A stretch of DNA of 64,000 nt from JBHHUI01 sp965248775 (lineage in GTDB: Bacteria > Chloroflexota > Anaerolineae > Anaerolineales > JBHHUI01): NCBI GenBank assembly GCA_965248775.1, contig OZ252150.1, positions 4,712,001 through 4,776,000 of the forward strand. Direction: 5' to 3'. This document shows, one piece after another, positions 9,464-18,846 of this stretch. The position numbers and the translations under genes were made by a program. The notes under the pieces were generated by a model that saw only the letters and a list, made by a program, of their open reading frames with translations, was not told where the DNA came from and did not search any database. Numbering within the stretch: the first letter of the stretch is position 1; each line of letters starts with the position of its first letter.

Positions 9464-10033
9464 ATGGACTACGTTGATCAATATCTGACCGAACTTGAAG
9501 CAGTAATTCATAGGTTGTCCCGGGATGATGTTCGTGCGGTTGTTGAGGCGCTGCTCGTCGCCTGGCGGGCTGACAAGCAAATTTTCATTATCGGCAACGG
9601 AGGCAGCGCAGCGACAGCCTCCCACATGATGAACGATATTAACAAGCTGACGATCGTGCCGGGCAAGTCACGTTTCCGCGCTATTGCTCTTTCGGATAAT
9701 GTGCCCTTGATGACGGCGTGGGGGAATGATGCGGCTTATGAAGATATATTTGCAGAACCGCTGCGCAACCTGATGCGCCCTAACGACGTATTGATCGCAA
9801 TCTCAACAAGCGGCAATTCACCCAACATCGTGAAGGCAGTCGATGTTGCCCACGACGAATTCAATGCGCAAGTCATCGCGTTTGTGGGCGACAAGGGTGG
9901 CCGTCTTGCAGGGCAGGTTGACCATCTCATTCGGATTCCCAGCGGCCACATTGGGCAGCAGGAAGACGGTCATATAATCCTCGATCATGTCATCTCCAAC
10001 GCGCTGCTCGACCGAATACAAAACGGCGACTGA
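9464..10033 (+). CDS. gmhA: Sedoheptulose 7-phosphate isomerase
   Basis: 189 aa SIS-domain protein. The phosphosugar-binding motif FIIGNGGSAATASHMMND is near residue 45, followed by AISTSGNSPNIVKAV and GHIGQQEDGHIILDH, characteristic of GmhA. It converts sedoheptulose 7-phosphate to heptose 7-phosphate, the first committed step of the heptose pathway. ATG 9464 was chosen over an in-frame upstream ATG at 9425 because it has GGAG at about 6 bases and matches family length. It lies between the initiating sugar transferase and a GT2 enzyme. Confidence 0.9.
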   Translation: MDYVDQYLTELEAVIHRLSRDDVRAVVEALLVAWRADKQIFIIGNGGSAATASHMMNDINKLTIVPGKSRFRAIALSDNVPLMTAWGNDAAYEDIFAEPLRNLMRPNDVLIAISTSGNSPNIVKAVDVAHDEFNAQVIAFVGDKGGRLAGQVDHLIRIPSGHIGQQEDGHIILDHVISNALLDRIQNGD

Positions 10034-10042
10034 GAAACGTTA

Positions 10043-10810
10043 GTGAACGCAGCCACTCCTCCTGCGGGCCTGGACGACAATCCAACCTTAGATTTGTCTG
10101 TCGTGGTGCCAGTCTACAACGAGGCGCAGCGCATCGGTCCAACTCTCGCAACGCTGCTTGACTATCTGCGTGGACTGGACTTGAGTTGGGAGTTGTTCGT
10201 TGTAAATGATGGCAGCCGTGATAGTACAGCCGAGTTGGTCGATCAGGCGCTTAAGAATGTCGCCGGTGCACACCTGTTGAACTATCAGCCTAACCGGGGT
10301 AAGGGCTATGCCGTGCGCACAGGCGTGTTGGCATCACAAGGGCGCTGGGTGATCTTTCTCGACGCCGACTTGTCGACTCCGGTAGAGGAAATCGGAAACG
10401 CACTCAAACATTTGGACGCCGGGGTTGATATAGTGATCGGCTCGCGGGCGCACCCGGATGCGCGTATCGAAAAACGCCCTGCCTTGTTCAGGCGCTTTGC
10501 AACTGCCGTCTTCGACCAGGTTAAATTTTTACTTGTCGGTTTGCGTGAAATCTCGGATACCCAATGTGGCTTCAAAGGATATCGGCGGACAGCTGTTGTG
10601 CCGCTCTATGAGCGCTCGGTTGTCAACCGCTTCATGTTCGATGTGGAGATTTTATTCCTCGCAAAGCGCGCTGGGCTACAGATGGTCGAATTGCCAGTCC
10701 GTTGGCGAGATGTACCGGGGAGCACCGTGCGATTCTGGCTTGGAGTATATTCCATGTTCCGGGACTTGCTCCGCATCCGTTGGGCGCATCGCGGATTCGG
10801 GGTTCACTAG
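10043..10810 (+). CDS. GT2 dolichyl/polyprenyl-phosphate glucosyltransferase-like enzyme
   Basis: 255 aa from GTG 10043. GT-A fold markers in order: LSVVVPVYNEAQRIG, VVNDGSRDST, NRGKGYAVRTG, FLDADLSTP (DxD) and DTQCGFKGYRR, then MFDVEILFLAKRAG. This arrangement is typical of dolichyl-phosphate beta-glucosyltransferase/ALG5-like enzymes, which load a lipid carrier with a sugar at the cytoplasmic membrane face. The IS1182 copy A is inserted exactly at its stop codon: the CTAG target contains TAG, so the duplicated target keeps the protein intact. Confidence 0.88.
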   Translation: MNAATPPAGLDDNPTLDLSVVVPVYNEAQRIGPTLATLLDYLRGLDLSWELFVVNDGSRDSTAELVDQALKNVAGAHLLNYQPNRGKGYAVRTGVLASQGRWVIFLDADLSTPVEEIGNALKHLDAGVDIVIGSRAHPDARIEKRPALFRRFATAVFDQVKFLLVGLREISDTQCGFKGYRRTAVVPLYERSVVNRFMFDVEILFLAKRAGLQMVELPVRWRDVPGSTVRFWLGVYSMFRDLLRIRWAHRGFGVH

Positions 10811-12396
10811 CAGTTTGTCGGAGAGCAACCTGAGATAGCGAAATCGGTGATAATCTACGGGCATGGCTAGAAAATTCAAGAAACCCAATTACGAAGTGAT
10901 GCTCAAACAGACAATCAGTCTGGAAGAAGCCCTGCCATCCAATCATTTGGCACGATTTGTGGTGGATGTTATCGCCCAGTTGGATTTGGGTATGATCTAT
11001 GCACAATATGCACCGACGGGTGGTCAACCTATTGCGCCAGAGATCCTGTTGGGATTGCTCTTCTATGGTTATGCCAACGGGGTGTTCAGTTCTCGTAAGA
11101 TTGAGAAAGCCACCTATGAGAGTATCCCATTCCGCTATATTGCCAGTGGGCTGCATCCTGACCACGACACAATTGCCAACTTTCGCAAAACCTTTCTGGC
11201 TGCGATCCAAGAGTTATTTGTGCAGATCTTGCTCCTGGCCCAAGTTGCTGAGGTGCTGAAGTTGGGTAATATCAGTCTGGATGGTAGCAAGGTGCATGCT
11301 GATGCATCCAAGAGCAAAGCGGTCAGTTACAAGCGTCTGATAAAACTAGAGACCCAACTGCGCCAGGAAGTGAACAAACTCTTCGAACTCGGTGAGCAAG
11401 CTGATCAGGGTGATCTCCAGTTGCCGGAAGGGCTCGTCATTGAAGACGAAATTGCCATTCGCAAGAAACGTTTGGCAAATCTGGCAGAAGCCAAAGCCGT
11501 CTTAGAAGCCCGTGCGCAGGAACGATATGCAGCCGAGAGGGCTGAATACGAAGCCAAACAGCGTGAGCGGGAAGAAAAGTCTCGCAAAACTGGGCATAAA
11601 CCCCGAGGTCGCAAACCGAAACCACCGCAGCCGGGACCACGGGACAAAGATCAGTACAACTTCACTGATCCGGACTCTCGCATCATGAAAAACAGCACCA
11701 ATAATGGCTTCGACCAGCATTACAACGTTCAAGTTGCTGTGGAGCAGGAGAGCCTCTTGATTGTGGCGCCTTCACTTTCGAACCATCCGAATGACAAAAA
11801 AGAAGCTGAGCCAACCCTGGATGCCATCTCTCCAAAAGTAGGCAAACCAAAGGCTGCCGCTTTGGATTATGGATATTTCAGCAAAGCGAACATCGCAGCA
11901 CTTGAGAAGCTTGGCATTGATCCTTACATTGCTACCGGTCGCGAACCTCACCACAAAAGCTGGCGTACCTTCTTTGAACAAATGCCTGCTCCGCCACCGG
12001 AAGATGCCAGTCCGAAAGTCAAGATGGCTTACAAACTACAAACCGAAATCGGCAAAGCCAGCTACCGTTTACGCAAATGCACAGTGGAACCCGTCATTGG
12101 TATCATCAAGGAAGTCCTGGGCTTCCGCCAGTTTTCTCTGCGCGGCCTGCTGGCAGCAGCCGGGGAATGGTGTCTGGTCTGCCTAGCGTTCAACCTCAAA
12201 CGCATGCACACCCTCTACCAAGCAAAGGGTGTGCTTTAGCCGGGGCTGCTTTGGCGCGCCTGCTACTCGCTGAGAGAAGGTGGTTTGCCCTCCATGAAAT
12301 GCACACTGTTTTACGCTTGTTTTGTCGCAATCAACTGCTCATTTTGCCCTGTAGGGCTATTCATGTTGTAAAAGTACTTGTCTCTCCGACAAACTG
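10811..12396 (+). mobile_element. IS1182-family insertion sequence, copy A
   Basis: 1586 bp with perfect 15-bp terminal inverted repeats (CAGTTTGTCGGAGAG), flanked by CTAG at 10807-10810 and 12397-12400, a 4-bp palindromic duplication typical of IS1182. Copy B at 41009-42594 has the same length and is nearly identical. Confidence 0.92.
10863..12239 (+). CDS. IS1182 transposase (copy A)
   Basis: 458 aa. The N-terminal domain includes LGLLFYGYANGVFSSRKIE and RYIASGLHPDHDTIANFRKTF, hallmark IS1182/DUF772 sequence. The catalytic core has ISLDGSKVHADASKSKA, the late Asp in ALDYGYFSKANI and the region KCTVEPVIGIIKEVLGFRQF carrying the glutamate. A charged Lys/Arg/Glu-rich linker lies near residues 200-260. 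The frame is intact. It differs from copy B at a few residues only (MIYAQY versus MFYAQY; RYAAE versus RYEAE). Confidence 0.92.
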   Translation: MARKFKKPNYEVMLKQTISLEEALPSNHLARFVVDVIAQLDLGMIYAQYAPTGGQPIAPEILLGLLFYGYANGVFSSRKIEKATYESIPFRYIASGLHPDHDTIANFRKTFLAAIQELFVQILLLAQVAEVLKLGNISLDGSKVHADASKSKAVSYKRLIKLETQLRQEVNKLFELGEQADQGDLQLPEGLVIEDEIAIRKKRLANLAEAKAVLEARAQERYAAERAEYEAKQREREEKSRKTGHKPRGRKPKPPQPGPRDKDQYNFTDPDSRIMKNSTNNGFDQHYNVQVAVEQESLLIVAPSLSNHPNDKKEAEPTLDAISPKVGKPKAAALDYGYFSKANIAALEKLGIDPYIATGREPHHKSWRTFFEQMPAPPPEDASPKVKMAYKLQTEIGKASYRLRKCTVEPVIGIIKEVLGFRQFSLRGLLAAAGEWCLVCLAFNLKRMHTLYQAKGVL

Positions 12397-12409
12397 CTAG
12401 AGCCGGTAT

Positions 12410-13405
12410 TTACAAAACGATCGGGCGCTTAAGGAACGAGAGCAACAAATCCACTGCGCCTTTCACGTCAGCCTCGTCGATCATTTCGGAAGGAGTGTGG
12501 ATGTGTCGGCAAGGCACCGAGACAACCCCGGCGGGAACTCCGATGCGGCTCACCTGGACTGCGCGGGCATCGGTCGTTCCGCGTTCGAGCACTTCCATTT
12601 GGTAGGGCAGCTTGGCCGCCTCGGCAGCTTCGCGTAAATGACGAACAATGCGGGGGTCCGCCAGCATACCTTGATCTCGGATTTTGATCGCCGGGCCGCC
12701 GCCCAACGAAACATCCATCTTCCAGCCTTTGGGCGTGTCGCCGGTGCGGGTGACATCGATCGCGATTGCCACATCCGGGTCGAACCCATACGCAGCCGGA
12801 CCTGCACCGCGCGTACCTACCTCCTCTTGTACGCTCCATACGAAGGCAACTTCGTGCGGAGTACGCCGTAACGCCTTCATCACCTGCAGCAATACAACAC
12901 AGCCGATGCGGTCGTCCATGCTCTTGGCAATGAGGCGTGAACCGATCTCCTCCAGCGGACGATAAAAGCCCGCCGCGGCTCCTATCTGAACCGGGCAATC
13001 TTCGCGGCTCGTGGCCCCCACATCGATAAACAATTGATCAAACTTGGGCACGGAATTCGTATTCGCGCGTTTTTCGATCCCGATCACGCCCAGCGTTCCG
13101 TCGGCGAAGCGCACGCGGCTGCCCAGGCAGCTCAGCGTCGAAACGCCGCCCAGGGGTATGAACCGACAAAAGCCTTGCTCGTCCACATGCGTGACCATGA
13201 CGCCAATCTCGTCCATGTGTGCGATCAGCATGACTTTTTTGCCTGATTTGGACTTCTTTTTAATTGCCCCGATCAGATTGCCGATGCCGTCCACAGTGAT
13301 GTAATCCGGGATGCCCCGAATTTCGGAACGGATCATCTCTCGGATTTGGTCTTCGTGGCCGGATGGGCCGTAGGCTTCAACAAGCTTTTCGATCTGTACT
13401 CTCAT
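12410..13405 (-). CDS. M42 family metallo-aminopeptidase, gene 3 of a tandem trio
   Basis: 331 aa. M42 motifs are intact: AHMDEIGVMV (first metal His/Asp), KSMDDRIGC (bridging Asp), VQEEVGTRGAG (catalytic Glu pair), AIDVTRTGD and RHIHTPSEM (late His). These cytoplasmic, usually dodecameric (TET) enzymes trim peptides or deblock N-termini with two divalent metals. It is the most downstream of three paralogues on the minus strand, 37 bp after the second. Its stop lies 10 bp from the right end of IS1182 copy A. Confidence 0.9.
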   Translation of the reverse strand: MRVQIEKLVEAYGPSGHEDQIREMIRSEIRGIPDYITVDGIGNLIGAIKKKSKSGKKVMLIAHMDEIGVMVTHVDEQGFCRFIPLGGVSTLSCLGSRVRFADGTLGVIGIEKRANTNSVPKFDQLFIDVGATSREDCPVQIGAAAGFYRPLEEIGSRLIAKSMDDRIGCVVLLQVMKALRRTPHEVAFVWSVQEEVGTRGAGPAAYGFDPDVAIAIDVTRTGDTPKGWKMDVSLGGGPAIKIRDQGMLADPRIVRHLREAAEAAKLPYQMEVLERGTTDARAVQVSRIGVPAGVVSVPCRHIHTPSEMIDEADVKGAVDLLLSFLKRPIVL

Positions 13406-13442
13406 AGTTGCTTCTCCATCGCGACAGCTTTTGAGTCGCGGT

Positions 13443-14582
13443 TTACTTTCTAGACAGTACTTTTGGCGTCAGCGCTTCCAGTCCGGCGCGCACGAGTTTG
13501 ATCGTGTTCGCAATGTCCTCACGCGACACCAGCGCTGCGGGTGAATGGATATAACGGGCGGGCACAGAGATGCCAATAGCGGGAACGCTCTCATGTGATC
13601 GCTGGATCGCGCCTGCATCGTTTCCACCGCCGCCGGGCTGCCGATATTGGAAGGGTATCTTCTGATCGCGGGCAACGGCTTCAAAATGGGCGACCAGCCG
13701 ACGGTCGTGGAGCGAGCTGGCATCTGCCAATGAGAGCGCCGGCCCGAATCCAAGCCGCGTGTTATAGCGGACGTTCTCATCTGCATCGTCCTCCGCTGGC
13801 AGATCGTTTGCCGGAGTAGCTTCCAGCACTACAGCGGCGTCCGGTTCGATTGCGAAAGCGGCGACACGTGCACCGCGCAGACCGACTTCTTCCTGTACAG
13901 TGAAGGCCGCCGTGAGTTTGAAGGGCAACGCTTTGCCGCGCAGCAATTCGATCAGAATTGCGACACCAACGCGATCATCGAGTGCTTTGCCGCGCAAGGT
14001 GTGCCCCAGTTTTTCAAATGGCATGGCAAAGGTCGCGCGTTCGCCCGGCCGGACATAGCGCAAGGCCGCTTCCTTGCTGCTCGCTCCGATGTCGATGCGA
14101 AGCGACTCGATGCGCGGTGACGCATTTTTTTCATTCCGGTTGAGCAAATGTACTGGAGAGGCACCGATAACGCCTGGGATTTTTCCCCGGCCGACCCACA
14201 TGGGTTTTCCAATCAACACACGCGGGTCGAGGCCGCCATTGGGGGCAAAGCGTAGCAGGCCAGCGCTGGATACCGCAACAATCATGACGCCGACTTCGTC
14301 CATATGTGCTGCAGCCATAACATGCATGCGGCCACGTCCCTTTTTGATGGCGATGATATTGCCCATCGTATCGGTCGATACCTGATCGACATGACCATCG
14401 ATGGCGTTCAGAACAATTTTTCGAATTGCGCCTTCGTCGCCGCTTACGCCCACAGCCTCGGATAGCTCCTGCAGACGCTTCACTACGCCGACAGTCAGTC
14501 TCGCGCGGTTTGGGGCACGCTTTGCGGCGGATTTAACTTTCGTCTTCGTTCCGGAATGGCTTTTGCGTTTCGCCTGTGGCAT
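13443..14582 (-). CDS. M42 family metallo-aminopeptidase, gene 2 of trio, with basic N-terminal extension
   Basis: 379 aa, longer than its neighbours because of about 30 N-terminal residues rich in Lys, Arg and Ala. Metal and catalytic motifs are present: AHMDEVGVMI, KALDDRVGV, VQEEVGLRGAR, LEATPANDLP and RYIHSPAAL. The fourth motif reads LEA rather than the VD-V of its neighbours. Cytoplasmic peptide degradation is the expected role. The basic tail may bind nucleic acid or be disordered; a shorter in-frame start cannot be excluded. Confidence 0.88.
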   Translation of the reverse strand: MPQAKRKSHSGTKTKVKSAAKRAPNRARLTVGVVKRLQELSEAVGVSGDEGAIRKIVLNAIDGHVDQVSTDTMGNIIAIKKGRGRMHVMAAAHMDEVGVMIVAVSSAGLLRFAPNGGLDPRVLIGKPMWVGRGKIPGVIGASPVHLLNRNEKNASPRIESLRIDIGASSKEAALRYVRPGERATFAMPFEKLGHTLRGKALDDRVGVAILIELLRGKALPFKLTAAFTVQEEVGLRGARVAAFAIEPDAAVVLEATPANDLPAEDDADENVRYNTRLGFGPALSLADASSLHDRRLVAHFEAVARDQKIPFQYRQPGGGGNDAGAIQRSHESVPAIGISVPARYIHSPAALVSREDIANTIKLVRAGLEALTPKVLSRK

Positions 14583-14637
14583 GTTTACTTGCGATCTGAG
14601 ATAAGAGATGGTGATTAAAATTTCTACTCTCTAGTCT

Positions 14638-15720
14638 CTAATCGCCCTCCTCATCAAGCGCGAGTTTGTCAAGTGACTCGCCATCCAGCCGGACGATAAA
14701 TTCAGCGATGAGGCGACCCGCTCGCTGAATATCGCGCAACGCCACTATCTCAACCGGTGTGTGCATGTTCTTAAGCGGCAATCCGAGGTCGGCTGTGGGG
14801 ACGCCTGTCCGGCTGACCTGGATTGCGAAGGAGTCTGTGCCGCCCGGTCGGGGTGAGAACTCCTGTTGAAGGGGCAATTCCAATTCCCGTGCCAGATCGC
14901 GTAACATTTTGTGAAGTTTTGGGTGCTGGTTCGGCCCCCAGCCAATTGTCGGCCCATCGCCGGCCTTGAATGTTTTCCATTCGGGCAGTCCGGGTTGCCG
15001 GGCCCATGTCACATCCACCACAATCGCCATGTCCGGCTGTAAACCATACGCGGAAGAGTAGGCCCCGCCGTACGTTTCTTCTTCCTGAACGGTTGCGACA
15101 GCGACTACATCCCAATCGTGCGGACGGCCCTGTAATGCTTCGAGACAGACAGACAGCGCCGCAACTGAGGCGCGGTTATCCAATGCACTTGCTACCAGCA
15201 TCCCGTCTTTCAATTCTGTGGGCGGCTGCGCAAATGTAATCAAGTCGCCAATTTGTACAGCGCGCTTTACGTCTTTCGGCGGCAAGCCTACATCCACGTA
15301 GAGTTTGTCCAGCGGCGTGACCTTCTTGTGATCGGCGGCCTGTTGCAGATGTGGCGGGATGCTGACGATCACCCCCGGCAGCGTTTTGGCACTTGCACGG
15401 CCGCCGGTGGCATGCACATCGACCAGGGTTCCTGGTAGGATACGCTCGTCGATCCCACCAATACTGGTAATGCTAATGAAGCCGGCCTGTACGCGGGTCG
15501 CCATCAGACCAATCGCGTCCATGTGTGCCGCTAGCATAATACGTTTGCGCGGCTCGCGCGCAGTGCCATTTCGAATGGCCCACAGGCTGCCCAGGCGGTC
15601 GCCGTCGAGCTTATCTACGAGTGGCTTCCAGGCTGCGGCGATGACTTCACGGATGGGAGTCTCGTAGGCGGAGAGGCCCGGAGTGCTGCAGAGTGTCTTT
15701 AGATGCTCAACCAATTCCAT
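14638..15720 (-). CDS. M42 family metallo-aminopeptidase, gene 1 of trio, divergent motifs
   Basis: 360 aa. M42 fold markers are AHMDAIGLMA, SALDNRASV, VQEEETYGGAY, VVDVTWARQ and KNMHTPVEI. Compared with its two paralogues it has HMDA instead of HMDE, DNR instead of DDR and EEETYGG instead of EEVG, while the metal-binding His, Asp and Glu residues appear kept. This suggests a different substrate preference rather than loss of activity. It is the first gene of the trio, 11 bp downstream of a Thr/Pro-rich membrane protein gene on the same strand. Confidence 0.87.
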   Translation of the reverse strand: MELVEHLKTLCSTPGLSAYETPIREVIAAAWKPLVDKLDGDRLGSLWAIRNGTAREPRKRIMLAAHMDAIGLMATRVQAGFISITSIGGIDERILPGTLVDVHATGGRASAKTLPGVIVSIPPHLQQAADHKKVTPLDKLYVDVGLPPKDVKRAVQIGDLITFAQPPTELKDGMLVASALDNRASVAALSVCLEALQGRPHDWDVVAVATVQEEETYGGAYSSAYGLQPDMAIVVDVTWARQPGLPEWKTFKAGDGPTIGWGPNQHPKLHKMLRDLARELELPLQQEFSPRPGGTDSFAIQVSRTGVPTADLGLPLKNMHTPVEIVALRDIQRAGRLIAEFIVRLDGESLDKLALDEEGD

Positions 15721-15731
15721 ACGATGTCACT

Positions 15732-16325
15732 TTATGATGAGGATGTGTCTGTCGGCGTGCTGGTTGCTGTAGCTGTTGCTGTGTCAGTTGCCACAGCTGT
15801 ATCTGTTGCCGTGGCGGTTGCCGATGGTGTATCCGTAATGGTTGGGGTGTCAGACGCTGTGGCTGTATTTGTCACTGTGGCTGTGTGTGATGAAGTAGCA
15901 GTTGCTGTGTTCGTTGGCGTCTGTGTCGGCACGTTCGTGGCCGAGGGAATCGGTGTATTAGTTGGCACAGGTGTATTCGTCGGTACAGGTGTGTCTGTTG
16001 GCGTATTGGTAGGTGTGTTCGACGGAGTGAATGTCAATGTCGGTGGCACAAATTGAGTCGGTGTATTGGGTAAAATATCAGTTGGTCCGGATGTCGGGGT
16101 GGAAGTGATTGTTGTTGTCTGCTCTGGCCCTGGAGTGTTTGTCACGAGTTGCAGTTGTGTGGGTGTTGGCGGCAGTGGTGTGGCAGTCACATTGCGGTTT
16201 TCGTCGAGCGGCAGGATGAGCGCAACAAATCCGGCACAATAGCACGGCAAGGACAATAATATCGCCTCGGTCAGTATTGCGTACCTGCGTCGGCGGCGGC
16301 GATCAAGCTCATCGAAGAAAGACAT
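15732..16325 (-). CDS. Membrane-anchored Thr/Pro-rich low-complexity protein
   Basis: 197 aa. A short basic cytoplasmic tail (RRRRR near residue 10) precedes one hydrophobic segment at about residues 20-42. The remaining 150 residues are almost only Thr, Pro, Ser, Ala and Val in short repeats such as TNTPTDTPVPTNTP and TATATDTAVATD. The expected topology is N-in with an extended, probably O-glycosylated stalk outside. Such regions are frequent in Chloroflexota secreted proteins as linkers, but here there is no globular domain. The DNA is correspondingly repetitive, so length variation is likely. Function unknown. Confidence 0.65.
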   Translation of the reverse strand: MSFFDELDRRRRRRYAILTEAILLSLPCYCAGFVALILPLDENRNVTATPLPPTPTQLQLVTNTPGPEQTTTITSTPTSGPTDILPNTPTQFVPPTLTFTPSNTPTNTPTDTPVPTNTPVPTNTPIPSATNVPTQTPTNTATATSSHTATVTNTATASDTPTITDTPSATATATDTAVATDTATATATSTPTDTSSS

Positions 16326-16589
16326 GAATGCGCGTTCGCCCGCAAGCTACCAAATTAGCTGAAGTGCTTTACATAACAATGAATCTTTGCACTCCTCTAC
16401 GTCAACGAATGCGGATAATAGCAGCAGCCTGAGGGGGTGTCAATTTGGGCACTCTTCAAGGGTCTGCTCTGAAAGTAAGCACTGATCTGAGATTGCTTGC
16501 CCAAATTATTTCATGCAGTATAATTCTCGCGGGGAACATCGAGTTACAATTAATTGATATGTAGGCCTGCCCAGGCCGGACAGTTTCAA
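16326..16589. other. Divergent intergenic region between the Thr/Pro-rich gene and the cyclase gene
   Basis: This stretch separates two divergently transcribed genes and should hold both promoters. No clear hairpin terminator, operator or RNA gene was recognised. Confidence 0.4.
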
Positions 16590-18329
16590 GTGACTTCACC
16601 AATTCAGTCGTCCAAAACCAACTCCATTGCAAATGAGCTTGGAGAATTGCGCAAGCTGGCATCCGACATCAAGGGATTGCTCGGGAGTCAGCGCGATATT
16701 CTCTCCAAAGCTGGTTTACGGTTGCCTCCAGGCGTCTCTGATGGCCTTACCCACCTTGCGACCAATCTGGAGAGAACCGAAAGCCTCGTTTCGGAACACG
16801 AACGCGAACTAAGTCAACTGCATGCACTCGTGGATGTGGGACAGGTGATCAATTCCTCGCTCGATCTGACAACGGTTTTGAACGAAGTGATGGACACCAT
16901 CATCCGGTTGATGGGTGCAGAACGCGGCTTCCTCATGCTGCGCGATTCTGATGGTGAGATGGATTTCCGCATAGCCCGAAACGTTGAGCAGGAAACACTT
17001 GCAGAGACTGACTTTGAGATCAGCCGTACCATTGTGACCCGGGTCGCCGCAACGGGCGAATCGGTGGTTACAACCAACGCTCAGGAAGACCCGCGCTTTG
17101 GTAAGCAGGAAAGCGTTGTGGCGTACAACCTGCGTTCCATCTTGTGCGTCCCGCTACAAGTTAAAGGAGTAGTCATTGGTGTCATCTATGCGGACAACCG
17201 CATTCGCACTGGGTTGTTCAATGAGCGTGATCGCAATCTCATGACGGCCTTTGCCAACCAGGCCGCTGTCGCTATCGAAAACGCGCGTTTGTTTGAGAGT
17301 GTCAAGCATACATTGGATGAAGTCACTGCTTTGAAGAGCCTGATGGACAATGTCTTTGCGTCCATTGCGAGTGGCGTTATCACCACCGATGTGCAAGACA
17401 CCATTACCTTGTGCAACCGGGCAGCGCGTGAAATTTTCGGCCTCGAACCGAGTGGCGTTGTGGGTATCCCCTACGATACCGTACTGCCACCACTCGGTGG
17501 CACCGTGCGAAAATCCATTGAGGATGCAAAAACAAAGGACGAGCAGACCGTTGGCTACGAAGTAAACCAGACACTATCAACACGCGGTGCCGTAGACCTG
17601 ACATTCAACTTGACGCCGCTGAAAGACGCCGAGCAAACCACGCAAGGCGTTGCCATTGTTGTGGACGACATCACCGAGCGGAAGAAGCTGCGCAGTAAAT
17701 ATGAACTTTTCCAGCGTATGATCTCACCGACCGTAGTCGAACATATCAATTTTGAAGATATGGAATTGGGCGGCGAACGGAAGCAAATCTCCTGTTTATT
17801 CGCCGATATCCGCGGCTTCAGCACCTTTAGTGAATATTTAGACCCGGTTCAACTGCTAAACGTCCTTAACCGTTACCTCGGCGCTGCGGCAGAAGCGGTT
17901 TTGCTCCACGAAGGCACACTGGATAAGTTCCTGGGCGATGCTGTCATGGCTGTGTTTAATGCACCTTTGCCCCAACCGGACCATGCAATGCGGGCGATGC
18001 GGGCAGCACTCAATATGCGGGAATCAATCCATGCCCTGCACGCTGAATTCGAACCGGAATTCAGGCTTGAGTTCGGAGTTGGCATTCATGTGGGCGAAGC
18101 GGTGGTAGGGTTGGTGGGTACCAACTTGAGAGTGGATTACACAGCCATTGGTGATTCGGTGAACATAGCGAAGCGCCTACAGGAAAATTCCGGCCCCAAT
18201 CAGATTTTACTGAGTAGCACTGCTTACGAGACTGTAAAAGATCAGGTCACAGTCAATGTGCTCGAGCCAATGCAACTCAAGGGGCGTGAGCAGCGGGTAC
18301 AAGTATACGATTTGATTGACATGCTATGA
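16590..18329 (+). CDS. GAF-PAS-class III adenylate/guanylate cyclase
   Basis: About 579 aa. Order: an N-terminal coiled region, a GAF domain (about residues 80-230, starting near ALVDVGQVINSSLDL), a PAS-like domain (about 250-370, ITTDVQDTITLCNRAAREIF) and a C-terminal class III cyclase domain with CLFADIRGFSTF (metal Asp), DKFLGDAVMAVFNAP (second Asp) and VDYTAIGDSVNIAKRL. It would make cAMP or cGMP in response to a ligand or redox signal sensed by GAF/PAS; no membrane segment is seen. Start is uncertain: GTG 16590 is preferred over TTG 16554. Its native terminator (20388-20416) is now separated from it by the IS4 copy A. Confidence 0.85.
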   Translation: MTSPIQSSKTNSIANELGELRKLASDIKGLLGSQRDILSKAGLRLPPGVSDGLTHLATNLERTESLVSEHERELSQLHALVDVGQVINSSLDLTTVLNEVMDTIIRLMGAERGFLMLRDSDGEMDFRIARNVEQETLAETDFEISRTIVTRVAATGESVVTTNAQEDPRFGKQESVVAYNLRSILCVPLQVKGVVIGVIYADNRIRTGLFNERDRNLMTAFANQAAVAIENARLFESVKHTLDEVTALKSLMDNVFASIASGVITTDVQDTITLCNRAAREIFGLEPSGVVGIPYDTVLPPLGGTVRKSIEDAKTKDEQTVGYEVNQTLSTRGAVDLTFNLTPLKDAEQTTQGVAIVVDDITERKKLRSKYELFQRMISPTVVEHINFEDMELGGERKQISCLFADIRGFSTFSEYLDPVQLLNVLNRYLGAAAEAVLLHEGTLDKFLGDAVMAVFNAPLPQPDHAMRAMRAALNMRESIHALHAEFEPEFRLEFGVGIHVGEAVVGLVGTNLRVDYTAIGDSVNIAKRLQENSGPNQILLSSTAYETVKDQVTVNVLEPMQLKGREQRVQVYDLIDML

Positions 18330-18846
18330 ACCGGGGCTGATCGATTCACTACCGGACACTTTATCCGTGATTGATTAGCGGTTGCCTCTCGGCTACACTC
18401 TCCGTTCTACCACAGAACAAGGGGAGTATCGCCATGAGTGACAACCGCCGTACATATCGTGCCATAAAGAGCGCCTTGCGGCAACTGTACCCAGGAGAAC
18501 CGCAGGGCAACTTGGCTCGCCATTTGGATACGCTCGCTGCCATGGTCAGCGGAATTGTCCGCAGCCAGAGTAGCCAGCTACCGGCGATCGCCAGGAAAGT
18601 GCCAGACGGCAACAAACCCGAGAGCCGGGTCAAACGGTACGCCCGCTGGGTCAAGAATGAGCATATTAATAACGAAGTCTTCTTTCTACCCTTCGCTGAA
18701 CCCTTATTGCAGGGTCTGGCGCAGGACCGCACGCTCGTGTTGGCAATGGACGGCAGCGAAGTGGGCCGCGGTTGCCTGACCCTGATGGTGAGCGTCATCT
18801 ACAAGCAACGTGCTTTGCCGGTGGCGTGGGTCACCGTCAAAGGGAG

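Noticed and set aside
15760..16060. Plus-strand Val/Gly-rich open frame opposite the Thr/Pro-rich gene
   Set aside because: It is the mirror of the Thr/Pro codon repeats; low-complexity antisense frames arise automatically and no start signal supports it.
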